From Sclerotiophoma versabilis (lineage: Eukaryota; Ascomycota; Dothideomycetes; Pleosporales; Didymellaceae), in the NCBI GenBank assembly GCA_012274445.1, contig JAAROD010000093.1:124001-188000 (forward strand): a stretch of 64,000 nucleotides of DNA, in the 5' to 3' direction. Both the position numbers and the translations under genes were made by a program. A model generated the notes under the pieces. It ran no database searches. It was not told the origin of the DNA and saw only the letters and a program-made list of their open reading frames with translations. The stretch's first letter is position 1; the number at the start of each line of letters is the position of its first letter. Of the stretch, positions 1 through 10,214 are shown piece by piece.

Positions 1-196
1 CTTTCATAGGCCGAGTTGCATCACGCTTGCCGAGCTGTTTGGAGTGTGGGTGCAGGCTCATGTATCTTCTCTAGCTGACCGACACACACCTGTACCAAGC
101 TGAAGTCGGCGAGAAAACCACATCCTCACAGCTCTGGTAGCTCAGGCACCGACAAACGCTCAAGCACTGCGCCTACCAACAATCAGAACTCACCTC

Positions 197-490
197 ATGC
201 CGCCTTTACCCGCTACCCCGAACATGACCAACGGCTTTGATCTTGACGACCTCATCGATCGAGTGGACTCGTTTCGACGTCAGCAAGAGCTCCAGACGCT
301 CGCTTCCTTAGAGGCCGACAACCGCATGCTGCGCGGAAGACGGGCCCGTCTTCACCAAAGACGCGCATCAGCTTGCAGTCTGCTTCAAGAGGCCAGACAC
401 GTGCTGCACGGTCTCGAACATGCGATACGAGCGTTCCAGAATCGTCGCCTCTACGCCCAAGCGGAGCAGCCTGAGTCTCGGACTGTTTGA
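197..490 (+). CDS. hypothetical small basic coiled-coil-like protein (97 aa)
   Basis: This uninterrupted ATG-initiated frame encodes 97 residues that I do not recognise. The middle is rich in Leu, Arg and Glu with heptad-like spacing (residues 20-80, for example LASLEADNRMLRGRRARL), so a short coiled coil is likely. The ATG follows a pyrimidine/CA-rich leader of the kind seen before fungal start codons. The stop lies only 4 bp from the stop of the convergent bZIP gene, so the two transcripts should overlap at their 3' ends. It could be a short regulator, a fragment of a larger gene, or a chance ORF; composition favours coding only moderately. Confidence 0.4.
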   Translation: MPPLPATPNMTNGFDLDDLIDRVDSFRRQQELQTLASLEADNRMLRGRRARLHQRRASACSLLQEARHVLHGLEHAIRAFQNRRLYAQAEQPESRTV

Positions 491-494
491 ATGG

Positions 495-1100
495 CTATCT
501 CAGCGCAGACCGGCAAGATCCAGTCATGGCTTTGTACCCGGCGCTGAACGGACTGGAGTCTTCGTAGACATGGTGTTCGTGTGGGTGGACAGGCGGATGG
601 CCGAGGAGCTCAGTAGGGTAGTCCAAGTGAGGTATCGTGAAGCAGGGAGCGAAGAACGACTCGAGTGGTGTTGGCGCGGCCTCGACTGATAGTGGAGGCG
701 CCAAGTCCGCACACAGAGGAGTAAGCGGAGGACTCGAGGTCTGTGTAGTATACCGAGGCGGCTGCACGTTACACTCTGCATGTCCAGGCGTGTGTTGCCT
801 GCCGCGCACCGTCTCATCAGCCGGTGGAGGTGAGCTTTCCACAGGCGCAGTCTGATCTGTCGCTGCAGCAGAGAGAGCGACACGACTCTTCAGATCCTCC
901 AGCTTCTTCTTGAGCTTCTTGCCTAGACGGGTGTCAGCCTGTTGTTCTGTCGTTCTGTCGTCCTGTCGTCGGTCGACCGCAGAGATCATACGGTAGGTGC
1001 GCTGGGCGATGCGGTTCTGCATCCTGCGACGTTCAGCAAGGTCGCCTATGTGCTTCCAGCTGTCTCGAGACAGAGCCTGGGTGCTGAAAGAAGCCGCCAT
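495..1100 (-). CDS. bZIP transcription factor
   Basis: Predicted nuclear DNA-binding regulator of 178 aa. Exon 1 (992-1100) and exon 2 (495-922) join across a 69-bp intron (923-991, GTATGA donor, CTAG acceptor). The join makes a fungal AP-1-like basic region, AERRRMQNRIAQRTYR followed by KKLKKKLEDLKSR, at about residues 21-49. The Asn and Arg that contact DNA in the NR-x-AQR core are present. A Pro/Ser-rich tail follows; the leucine zipper is short or degenerate. The intron is a multiple of 3 with no stop, so unspliced RNA would encode a longer protein with 23 residues inserted in the basic region. The start at 1100 (MAASFST) is the ATG nearest the domain. Family assignment is firm; targets are unknown. 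Confidence 0.8.
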   Translation of the reverse strand: MAASFSTQALSRDSWKHIGDLAERRRMQNRIAQRTYRMISAVDRRQDDRTTEQQADTRLGKKLKKKLEDLKSRVALSAAATDQTAPVESSPPPADETVRGRQHTPGHAECNVQPPRYTTQTSSPPLTPLCADLAPPLSVEAAPTPLESFFAPCFTIPHLDYPTELLGHPPVHPHEHHVYEDSSPFSAGYKAMTGSCRSALR

Positions 1101-1890
1101 TGGTGCTGATGGTCGTAGCACAGGCTGGCGCAGATGGCGAATGGAGCAGTTGAAGAGTCGATACTGTCTGTGATATGGGGAGATGTAGTGTACAACGAAC
1201 GTCAACACGCGCAGAGAGCGAGTGCATGTACTGATTGTCCAGCTGCGCCCGCCTTACATCAGGGACAGAGGTGATGGCGTAGAGTATCAACTTATGAATG
1301 CGATGCTGTGCTGTACGAAGACTGACAGCGTCGCAGCACAGGATCTGTGGCCTCTGCAGGATTGCGCAGCTGCCGTTGCAGCGCGAGAGGGCTGCCCCTG
1401 CGTGAGCCACGGTAAGGTGTGTCCTCGCATCGTATGGACTTTTGCGGCTGCCAGCGCGATTCTTAGCATCGCATCTGCCGCCCGTGCGGTAGAGCGACGA
1501 ACCCTGTTGGCTTGCTTACCATCCGAGTTACCATCCGAGACACAGCACACGGCGAGATTGCTAGCGCGTCGACGCTGAATAAATGAATCAGGTCCATCGC
1601 CACGTCCCTGCAGAGTGATCAACTCGATGGTGAGTCACGTTACGCCAGATCCAACAGTTGCCCAGCTCCAGCAAGAGGTACTGTACAGTAAGGCGAAGAA
1701 CAAACCTCATATCAACAAGAACACTCAGCAGACTAGGGCATCTGTAGCACCATAGACCAAGCGTTTCAAACCAACTAACAGTGCTGTGTACAACAAGTTG
1801 TGTCTATACTCTGGTTTCAATTGATCCTCCGCTAAAACAAGGAGGCCATGCGTAATTCAATGCCACAACCTTGATCATTCTAGACTTAGC
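1101..1890. other. intergenic region between bZIP and F-box genes
   Basis: No convincing gene is visible. The only recognisable content is copy 1 of the dispersed repeat at about 1359-1610. Short frames here are shadows of that repeat. Confidence 0.6.
1359..1610 (+). repeat. dispersed repeat family R, copy 1
   Basis: About 250 bp that recur, diverged, at 5671-5912 (same strand) and 35816-36114 (opposite strand). Shared landmarks are GCGATTCTTAGCATCGC, CCGCCCGTGCGGTAGAGC, TTGGCTTGCTTA and ACACGGCGAGATTGCTAG. No coding domain is seen. The copies differ by substitutions and small indels, so they are old. A relic of a transposon end or a small non-autonomous element is possible; no target duplication was found. 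Confidence 0.7.
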
Positions 1891-3150
1891 TCATGCCTGG
1901 CTCCCTTGGATACATAAATGAAGATCGTCTTGGAGATAGACATCTGAGCTCCAGTCCTCTTCGACAGACAAGGATGAAGACCGCACCAGTTCTACTATAC
2001 AAAGTCGTGGTAAGACTGTAGATCTAGACTCGGCAAGACGGTTCAGGATACCGTTTGCTCCGCCGAGACGATCCATTACAGATGGCGAAACATCTGTAAG
2101 GTGCAATCTACACAGGCTTCGGGGAAGTATGTCAAAAATTCCACTTCCATCTAACTCGCCAATCAGGACAACCGCATCACCCGAGAAGTGCTCGAGACTT
2201 GTTAACCCCGCAAGAGATTGTATTGGCCCTGTCTCGTGCGGCCTCGCGTTTTGGTACAGGAAGGTCAGATTCGTCAAAGTTTCGTGTGAGGTCGACAGCA
2301 TGTCTATAATAGAACCGAAGCTTGGCTGGCATGCAGGAACAGGACAGTTGTAAGTGAAGCTCACCAGCTGGGAACATGATAGAATCATTCGACGGAGAGT
2401 CTCTGTTGACAGTGATGCGCCCGTCAGCGCTAATTCTGATATCATGGTCGAGCGGGGGGTAAATGCCCACTGAGGAAGCTCTCTATGTTGCCTTACGTCG
2501 ACGACGTCCCATATATGCAGCGATTGGAGCGCTGGTAGCATAAAGACAGAGGCCAGATGATTGACCGAGCAAGGTAACGATAGCAGATTGAGCGTCCGGA
2601 TATTTGCCAGGAACGGCATCTGCAAAGCGTCTTTTCCTGGCTGGGGCATGATCAGCGTCCAAAAAGGCTGGCCATCAAATAGAAATTGTGTACCGCCGTA
2701 TTCGCTCCGTGCGTACTGGTCTTGAGTCCAACTCTTAAGTGTCGTAAGTCGTGGAAGATAAGCAAGCAGCAGCGTTGCTAACGCCTCCACATGGCCTGTT
2801 CTGATACGTTGAGTCCAATGTTGTTTCTTAGATCTTGGGACGGGAAGGTCTTCAATTGCTGCAGCAAAGCGGCCAACGCACTCTTCAGGAAGTGTCGAGT
2901 TTCTAGGTGTATGCAAATGATCCAGGAACACAAACCGAACTTTCAAGGCCAGTGTTGGGTTTCCGAGGATAGTCCTAAGGAATTTAGCAATGTTGTGACT
3001 ATGTCCGTGAAAACGTCGGTAGAGCAAATCTTGGGCGACACCATGGAGGACTCCATCGTAGCAAAATATGGAAAGATGGTGTGGACAGAGATAACTTAGA
3101 ACGATAAAGAGAAGCTCTTTAGGAATACCTGAGAGCTTTGGCGGCCTCAT
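1891..3150 (-). CDS. F-box-like protein with C-terminal leucine-rich region
   Basis: A single-exon gene of 419 aa. Residues 8-25 (IPKELLFIVLSYLCPHHL) match the start of an F-box-like domain, which in other proteins binds Skp1 in SCF ubiquitin ligases. The remainder has irregular leucine-rich segments (for example LANIRTLNLLSLPCSV and FMLPALQSLHIWDVVDV near residues 180-215) as in many fungal F-box/LRR-like proteins that present substrates. The ATG at 3150 begins directly before the F-box. No introns or frame lesions are seen. The substrate cannot be predicted. A degenerate F-box without Skp1 binding is the main alternative. Confidence 0.65.
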   Translation of the reverse strand: MRPPKLSGIPKELLFIVLSYLCPHHLSIFCYDGVLHGVAQDLLYRRFHGHSHNIAKFLRTILGNPTLALKVRFVFLDHLHTPRNSTLPEECVGRFAAAIEDLPVPRSKKQHWTQRIRTGHVEALATLLLAYLPRLTTLKSWTQDQYARSEYGGTQFLFDGQPFWTLIMPQPGKDALQMPFLANIRTLNLLSLPCSVNHLASVFMLPALQSLHIWDVVDVRQHRELPQWAFTPRSTMISELALTGASLSTETLRRMILSCSQLVSFTYNCPVPACQPSFGSIIDMLSTSHETLTNLTFLYQNARPHETGPIQSLAGLTSLEHFSGDAVVLIGELDGSGIFDILPRSLCRLHLTDVSPSVMDRLGGANGILNRLAESRSTVLPRLCIVELVRSSSLSVEEDWSSDVYLQDDLHLCIQGSQA

Positions 3151-3550
3151 CTTTGCACAGTGTGTCGTCAGGCTAATACATGTGCTGGGTAGAACGGCAT
3201 ACTCCCATTATAGTTGGACCATGGAGGAGGTATTTACGGTAACGATCACGGACACAAGTCGCAACTGTGTGCAGTGACTGTCCTTCTCCCTTGCAGTTCG
3301 CCATGCATTCGACGGGCACAAGACTAAGCCGCCCAATTGGCACAACCAGCACAGAGCAGTCGAAAGGCCTTGAGCATAAGCTGCTGCGTGTCAGCGTGGA
3401 TGCTAGCAACGCCCTTGCACGGCGCACGGCGGACGGCGTATTATCCTGATAGCCACTCACGCTGCTCTCTGGTTGTGTTCCTGTATCGCTCCCTGGGATC
3501 TGGCGAGCTACTATAACCGGTCTGTTCGCTCTTCGACGCTGCGTCCTTCT

Positions 3551-3581
<31 letters not shown>

Positions 3582-3604
3582 ACCAGCGAGTCAATACCCC
3601 GAAT

Positions 3605-4429
3605 ATGCGTACCGAAAAACACCCCTTCAAGCTCAGTCACCGGCGATGCGGCACAGCCTCCTACAGCGAGTCGATGGCCTCCGTCGTCCGCATTCACACG
3701 GAAACCGTCAATATCTGGACACATTGCCTGGGCGCCCTCTGGTTCTCAGCATCCGCAGCGCAGCTCGTCTCCGCTTACTCAAGCTCGACTGCAAGCACAG
3801 TCCATGTCTCAGCCGGTGTCGCAGCCAATGTCACAGCCGTCATCGTGTACCTGGCAGCAGCCGCCCTCTGCTTTCTGTGCTCTTCGCTCTAACACACATT
3901 TGCGAACCACGCTCGAGCGGACCTGTGGCAGCGCATCGACCACTTCGGCATCGTCGCTGTCATCTGGGCCTCCTCTGTCTCGTTTGCTTTCTTCGCCTTC
4001 CGCTGCCTGCCAGGCCTGCAGTGGGCGCATATAAGCCTAGTGACCCTAGCGAGCGTGTCGTCCCTGAAGCGCCTGTGGAAGACGGGAGTTGAGCACGCTG
4101 GAGGCTGGTGGGTTCGCCTGACCACCCACGCTGCTCTAGGGGCACTGGCTACGCTGCCAGCACTGCAGTGCTGGTACCAAGCCCAGACACCTTGCCAGAA
4201 CGCTGGCCTACTGACCGCCTTCGCAGAGCTGTGCGTCGCCAACAGCGTAGGTGGTGCGCTGTACGCGACCAGCATGCTCGACAATGCCGTGGGGAAAGAG
4301 CTGGGCATCCCGGACGCCAGCCATCATGTCATGCACATCGTCGTTCTCGTCGGCGCGTGGCGGTACCAGCAAGGCTTTCTGAAGGCCTATCGCGTTAGCA
4401 CTCGTGCGGGCTACAGTCTCTGCGGGTGA
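3605..4429 (+). pseudogene. PAQR / hemolysin-III family membrane receptor with in-frame TAA
   Basis: The frame encodes a seven-helix protein of the PAQR (adiponectin receptor / Izh / HlyIII) family, 274 residues plus one internal stop. Landmarks in order are HTETVNIWTH, CFLCSSL-stop-HTFANHA, the Asp-containing RIDHFGIVAVIW, and ASHHVMHIVVLVGAWRYQQG near the end. The His/Asp residues that bind zinc in this family are present. Codon 96 (3890-3892) is TAA exactly where relatives have an aromatic residue in SSLYH; both sides continue in the same frame with no other lesion. This implies a nonsense mutation from a Tyr codon, a sequencing error, or readthrough. No intron removes the stop without deleting conserved residues. 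A (CCAG)n tract lies just upstream at 3551-3580. Confidence 0.75.
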
Positions 4430-4580
4430 AGGAGCACGCTGTGACGACAAGATCGAGACCAGGGCGGCAGGAAGGCAGAAAGACTATCCGAGCGGTGAGA
4501 CTCGAGGTCCTGCGTCGATGCGAAGTCGAACGGTTCGTGAGGGACGTGCAAGTTGTCGTTCAACGAAGTTGTAGTTCGTG

Positions 4581-4708
4581 CAAGTCGTCGTTCAATCAGG
4601 TCGTCGTTCAATCAAGTCGTCGTTCAATCAAGTCGTCGTTCAATCAAGTCGTCGTTCAATCAAGTCGTCGTTCAATCAAGTCGTCGTTCAATCAAGTCGT
4701 CGTTCAAG
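4581..4708 (+). repeat. 16-bp tandem repeat
   Basis: Seven almost identical 16-bp units containing TTCAATCAAGTCGTCG start at 4591, 4607, 4623, 4639, 4655, 4671 and 4687, with degenerate units at both ends. The first full unit has G for A. The 16-bp period shifts frame each copy, so the array is unlikely to be coding. Confidence 0.9.
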
Positions 4709-5670
4709 CGAGACATATGTACATACATGCAGTGGTGCGACGCTCTTCCTAGCGGACGTGCAAGACGCACAGCCTCGGCTAGGTGCACACAACATGGCCG
4801 CAGATGATTGCCGCGCAGCTCGACTGTTGGCTTAGACATCCTACATGCAACCACAAGTCTGTCTTAGTTGTTCTTCCTGCCTCGAGTGAAGCTCTGCGAC
4901 TGCAACATCCTTCAGGAGCGGGGCGGTCCCAAGTCCCCGACAAGTGTGCCGCACGCTGTCGCAACGACGAAAGACGGTGCCTTCTCGGCTGCCACTACGG
5001 AAGTCGATGGCACAATCGGTCGGGGCATGGCGCATGTTATCGATGCTTCTATCAATAGCAATACGCCGACGAGAACGCTTCCACTGAGGCTACCAGCAGC
5101 GCCACACGTACAGGTACATACTGACCGAGCGACGACGTCGACGGCTAGGCCCCGACGTGTGGCGCCTTCTCTGATACGTGTAGCACGAACACATCCCGCC
5201 GTGCCGCACAGGCGCAGCACCGTACTCCACAAATGGTGAGGATGGCCGGTTGCAGCAAGATGGCTTCGCTGCACTGCATGGTCGTCGATTTTGGGTTTCG
5301 ACGCATTCTTGTCGGGGCGGGGGATCCTCGCCAGCGTGATTCCTAGCGCGGCCAGCTGAGCCAGTTGCGGGTTCTGCCCGCACTCCCACCGGTATACCTC
5401 TGCGGACGATGCCAGGGCGCGGCCACGCAGGGCTGACATTCCCGCTTGTTGCTGTTCCGCGCCGCACAGTACGGCACAAAGCAGTTACGGCACAGCGCAG
5501 TAGCTGCACTACTGGGCCGTACTGTAGCAGCTGTGAAGTCTTTCCTTCTCTTCTTTCTCGTATGAGACTTTCCGTGGTGACGTCTGTGAGTACAAAGCAA
5601 GACGACGCAGTGCGTGCAAGCCCTGAAAGGGCTCCAACTTCAGCAGCCTACCTCGCGCCTCGGCACTCAG

Positions 5671-5912
5671 CTCAGCGCGATTCTTAGCGTCGCGTCTACC
5701 GCCCGTGCGGTACCCAGGTAGAGCAATGAGCCCCGTTGGCTTGCTTACCTTTCGAGACACAGCACACGGCGAGATTGCTAGAGCTTTGACACTGACCAAA
5801 TGACAGAGTCCCTCGCCATGACTCGCTGATGTGTAATGGTGTGCAGTAAGTACAGTAGCGTAAAGCAGTCCTCATGTTCGGCTGCAAGCCGAGTCAAGTC
5901 GTCTGCGGTTCT
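5671..5912 (+). repeat. dispersed repeat family R, copy 2 (left edge of block)
   Basis: Shares GCGATTCTTAGC, CCGCCCGTGCGGTA, TTGGCTTGCTTACC and CACGGCGAGATTGCTAG with copy 1. With copy 3 it also shares an inner tail, CGGCTGCAAGCCGAG followed by CGTCTGC and GTTCT. It lies in inverted orientation to copy 3, so the two bracket the accessory block. Confidence 0.7.
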
Positions 5913-6174
5913 TAAGAAGAGGTGCAAGAGAGGGGACAATCTTGATGCTTATGGATCTAAGTATAGAAACTCTGGGTGGTAGCATCTGCGCGCCTGAATA
6001 TTTGTTCAAAGTGATCGAAAACGGACCATCACTCAGCTCGGCAGGTATACAGTGTTATGTTACAGTAGCACTAGTATCATTCCTTGAGTCTTTTATTGTC
6101 CTCTGTTTAAGATCAACCCAGCGAAATCCTGATTATATCAAGTGTAGTAGGTATAGGACGACCACTACCATCCT

Positions 6175-7605
6175 ATGCACACTGGAGGTGAACCAAACAT
6201 GGATCTGACGAAAGGAAAAGCTGCATTGGCCGGGTACCGCTGGGCAAGAGGCGATGAGAAAGAAAGAGCTCGACTATACAAAAACCAGCCTGAACTTCGA
6301 GAGATCTACGTTAGTCTACCCGACGACAAGTTCTTTCTCTTTGGACGACTCGACACTTCGCTCTGGCCTGAGCTAATCAAGCTCGATTACAACATACTCG
6401 ACCGCAGCGTTCGGAGCACTCCAACAATCCTTAAGGCACTGGCCTCACTTTCTGCTGCAGAGAGCGTCAAAGCATTCCATTACATACGAGATCACGGCAC
6501 ACGTATATCGATCATGCAGCGGGTCAACGCCAAGTCAAGAGTCCGAGTTCTGGAGGGAATAACACAAGCCTCACTCGCACGCATGCAGCAGCTGAAAATA
6601 AAACCGTCGAATGGGTACTTCTTCATGTCTACCTCACGATTTCTAGCGACGTTACCCAGCTCGGCGCAGATATGCTGTAGTGCAAGCTGTTTGGTCAATA
6701 ACAAGATGTCATTTGCAGAGCTCACGGTTCTCACTATCGCTAAGTGCTTGCAACACTCGTATCACAAACAGTGCGCAAAGCCTCGTGTGTGCTGCACCAA
6801 CGCGTCTGACAGAGTTCCGATCGAGATGTGGGACAACATCGCAAGGCATACGTCCGTGTTTACGGCAGGGCTATTGGTACATGAATTCGGTATCTTCCCA
6901 GCCAACCAGTGGCATCAGCGTGTCTGGTACGAGGTATTCAAGGACGACAGCTGGCTCGACTTTGTGGTGCGGAACGGCGCACATCCGGGTCTTTTAGGAT
7001 CTGGCGTGCACGATAATAGCAGTGAGACTGCCCAATATTTGATCCTTCTATTACACAAGTCTCACACGGTACCATCCGAAGAATCGAAAAGGCTGTTCTA
7101 TCAAAGTATACGTCCTTACTGCGCTTCTGACGCCTCGGAACACGAGATCATCGTAGGAGGAATGCGGCTGAACGTACGCGAACTCCACGACAGATCCATC
7201 CTTATCCCAAATGCTGCGAAGCCTCACCAGTTCACCTATTGCTTCTATAGTGATGCTCAGCGCAAACTTAGATTGATCGAGCCTGCCAACATAATCAGCA
7301 AGAATGGCGAGGCGTTTTGTTTGAAGCTATCTTTCGTAGCACAACAGAAGCAGAGGAACAATGACGACACTCTTGCCATGCAAGGCGAAGAGCATGTACT
7401 CGAAGAGAGAGAGCAGATGCACCAGGTTCTGATCTACTCGAAAGGGTTGTCAAGTGCTTATTGCGTGCGTCTGGGGGATCGGTTGCCCGTACTGGAAGGG
7501 ACCTTGTACGAGCGTGAGATCATACGGCTTGAATGGTCACATCATCTTCACAGAGATGAAGAGTACAAATTCGTTCCCTTGGAGCTTGATTCCCCTCTAC
7601 TCTAG
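6175..7605 (+). CDS. unrecognised 476-aa protein of the duplicated cassette
   Basis: A long uninterrupted frame from ATG 6175 (a second ATG is at 6199). I recognise no domain. The N-terminal third is charged; the middle has Cys-rich patches (for example ICCSASC and CAKPRVCC) and aromatic-rich segments. There is no signal peptide or membrane helix. The last 248 bp, from 7358 onward, are inside the inverted-repeat arm and recur at 35433-35680, where the copy has lost the first 394 codons. The gene converges on gene A. It is not a tyrosine recombinase by visible motifs. Length and clean frame argue strongly for a real gene. Confidence 0.7.
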   Translation: MHTGGEPNMDLTKGKAALAGYRWARGDEKERARLYKNQPELREIYVSLPDDKFFLFGRLDTSLWPELIKLDYNILDRSVRSTPTILKALASLSAAESVKAFHYIRDHGTRISIMQRVNAKSRVRVLEGITQASLARMQQLKIKPSNGYFFMSTSRFLATLPSSAQICCSASCLVNNKMSFAELTVLTIAKCLQHSYHKQCAKPRVCCTNASDRVPIEMWDNIARHTSVFTAGLLVHEFGIFPANQWHQRVWYEVFKDDSWLDFVVRNGAHPGLLGSGVHDNSSETAQYLILLLHKSHTVPSEESKRLFYQSIRPYCASDASEHEIIVGGMRLNVRELHDRSILIPNAAKPHQFTYCFYSDAQRKLRLIEPANIISKNGEAFCLKLSFVAQQKQRNNDDTLAMQGEEHVLEEREQMHQVLIYSKGLSSAYCVRLGDRLPVLEGTLYEREIIRLEWSHHLHRDEEYKFVPLELDSPLL

Positions 7606-8679
7606 TCATAGATTGTTGATACCAGAAACTCGGCTGTGATTTGAAAACACGTCAAGCTCTTAATTGGAATAAAGCTGGTAACCACGGTGAGGTTGTTAGA
7701 GGAAGCACTGTCGCCCGGTTTGGTATGTTGCAGATATGGCTAGAGATTTAGACAGGGATGTGTATTGTTCTAATCAGCGTGCTAAGGTGCACCCTTGAGT
7801 AACAAGACACACTGTCTCGCGAATCAGACTGGTAGTTCGGAACTCCGGAGTATCTCCCTCATGAGAAAGCCACGAGCATGTGCCACGAGCATGCGCCACA
7901 TCTATTCCAAGGGTCATACAGGGTAGGTGTAGCTTTGAAATTCACTACGATAAGATACAAGCAGCAGATTGTCGCAACAATGCAGGCTGATGCGCTCCAA
8001 GCCCTAGTGCCGTGGTCCGCTAGCCTGGGCCTACCTGTAGGGTTCTTCTTCCCCATACTACGGAGGTCCCAACATGCACGCATTTAGGTTTGAGTGATGT
8101 GCCTGATTATCAGATTGATGTACTCAGTGATTGATGGTAATAACTGCCAATCGCATCTCGAACACGAAACAGAATATGCATCAACTGACTGCATGTCACG
8201 TACTTTCCCGTAAGCTCATGTAATCCGTGATGTAGAGTAGCTCGATCAGAACTACTACGGCTTGATAGATATTTATTTGACTACAACGTGCAAGAAAATT
8301 CTTTTGCTGACAAGGGATTTGTACAATTGTTGTTTGCACAGAGGGGGAGAGCGGGTTTGGGACTCCTGGGACCGGCACAGTCCGATAAAGTTTTGAAGCA
8401 AGCAGCATGTTAACAAGTGGATGAGCTGTGCTCCGGCCAGTAAAGTTGGCTGCAATATGTCGAAGGATAGGAATCGAGCTTCGTATGCTGGCAGAAGCAT
8501 TTGTTGGTCGGCGCTACTTCATAGAAAACACGTCTTGCCAGAGCAGCCTCTCGATTTACAATGTGCAGATGACCACCCTAAGCTATCGAAGTTCTGTTCG
8601 TCGCTTAGTCACGCAGAATTTGCAGAAGATTTGATAGCCAATCAGACGCAAAGACACGTGATTCAAAATGAATGCTTTC
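7606..8679. other. intergenic region inside left arm
   Basis: Space between the convergent 476-aa gene and gene A. Only short ORFs without domains are present. It is duplicated at 34359-35432. Confidence 0.6.
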
Positions 8680-10214
8680 TTAACGGAGCACCGATGCTTT
8701 GACGACGTATCTCGGGCTTGCATCAAAAGATTTGTCCCCCCCAAGAGCGCCATAGTCAACCATCGTCATTTCCCTGTCGAACACTCGTACACCTGGACAG
8801 ATAGGCAATTTTACTACACTCTTCTTAGCTCTCCGGTTCGACTTCCCTGCTTCCATCTCGGCTCCATCGAACGACGATCCAACTGCAGGCCATATGAACT
8901 CATAATGATCCGCCGCGACCAAAGACTCCGTGCGAATCTGCACTGCCACGCGCAGTATATCGTCTAGAGACCACTTCAGTAATCCGGTCGCACTACTTAT
9001 TGACTCAGTGTTGAGAAGACGTATTGACTCAGTGTCGAGAAGAGGTTGAAACGCATTCGTCAGGCGGCTACTGAAAAGCTCTGTCATCCCTTCAACCAAT
9101 ACGTCCTGGAAGCCTTCGTCTTCGATGATAGACTTGTGAACCGCAACATCAAGATTGCAGAGAGCCGTTTGGCCCCCTAGAGTGTGTGAGTCAGCAGCTC
9201 GAGAAAATCGCATACGAATCTGTACGTACACCAAGTAGAAATGAGGTCGCGGTACCCTTGCAAAAGCGGTGTGACTGCCATCAGATGCGAGCGATACTCA
9301 CTTTTGAACACCCAACTGTAGATAGCGGCTCCTGTTAGAGCTTGCACGAGCTCATATGCAGTCAGAGCAGGGAAGGAGTCTGATGTGGCTTCCAGTCCGA
9401 TTGGGCCAAACACCTCGAGCAGGAGATCGTCCAGGTCAGTAGAGCTACCTCTGAGGTCCTTAATTGAGGGCACATGCGATCCACCCACGACCAATACTCC
9501 AGTAAGCTCGTGTTTCAGGGACTGGAATTGGGTGACGAGTCGACCTGAGCGTCCCACTGCATTGCCCACGTTATCGATGCAGAGGTATCGTTCCAAGGTT
9601 GTTCGGTCTTCGAGAATCCTCTCCAGGCTACGGATCTTGAGCGTATTCTCAAGGAGAACCTTTGCCGTGTGCTCCGGTACTTTCCCCAAGCTCAAGACTT
9701 GCCGTAACTGCCTCTCCATGGTCTCGCGCTCCTGTTCGGCGTTTTTGCAGCGTTCTTTGTAAAACGAAAGTTTCGCAGCCATCATGGAATACTCCTTATC
9801 AGAGAGCTCAATAGGTGACGGCCTGATTTCCGTGGTTGAGCTGATAGCTTGATCGTTCGAGTCGAGATCCGACTTTGTGTTTTCGTCCTCGCAGGTCAAT
9901 ATCATTTGCTCAGCATGCTTCCGATCTAATGTGCAGGTAGGTGCTTCGAGATCTATAGCTAGAGACGCTGAGACTGGAGAATGATGTAGAGTCCTGTTAA
10001 TGCTGGCACTTGAGGTGATACCGCTGTGATGCGTCATCTCAGTTTTCGATGACTCAAAGGCGTTTCGGATCTCTGTAAGATCGCCTCTCGTACGTGATGG
10101 TAGAACCACAGCCTGGAGCGACTGCATCGCTGTTGATAGTGTGAGACAAGCTTTCGCGCGCTTTTCTTCCGGAAGCTCGAACTTGTCTTCGTTGCCACGT
10201 TTTTGGGGTTGCAT
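8680..10214 (-). CDS. cassette gene A, copy 1: unrecognised 493-aa coiled-coil protein
   Basis: Two exons, 9230-10214 and 8680-9176, join across a 53-bp intron (9177-9229; GTACGT donor, CTAG acceptor), giving LISTWWGQTALCNLDV at the junction. Residues 1-30 are basic (MQPQKRGNEDKFELPEEKRA), resembling a nuclear signal. About 140-205 form a probable coiled coil (KERCKNAEQERETMERQLRQ). The C-terminal half is globular with no domain I know. A TATATA element lies 155 bp upstream. It is divergent from gene B and shares its 836-bp promoter region. A copy with no difference I could find is at 32824-34358. Confidence 0.75.

Larger units (their letters stand above)
4430..6174. other. repeat-containing intergenic region at left edge of accessory block
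   Basis: No gene could be supported. The stretch holds the 16-bp tandem array (about 4581-4708) and dispersed repeat copy 2 (5671-5912). The ORFs between 4783 and 5690 overlap on both strands and show no domain. Confidence 0.6.

Noticed and set aside
1222..1622. ORFs of 111-118 codons on both strands in the dispersed repeat
   Set aside because: The translated similarity among copies only follows DNA similarity, and copies carry indels and stops.
3878..3916. Intron removing the PAQR TAA (CTAAC branch-like sequence at the stop)
   Set aside because: Any such intron would be under 45 bp and would delete the conserved SSL-x-HTF segment, so it is not credible.
6175..7605. The 476-aa gene as a Starship captain (DUF3435 tyrosine recombinase)
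   Set aside because: No recognisable R...HxxR...Y recombinase arrangement or DUF3435-like segment is seen.
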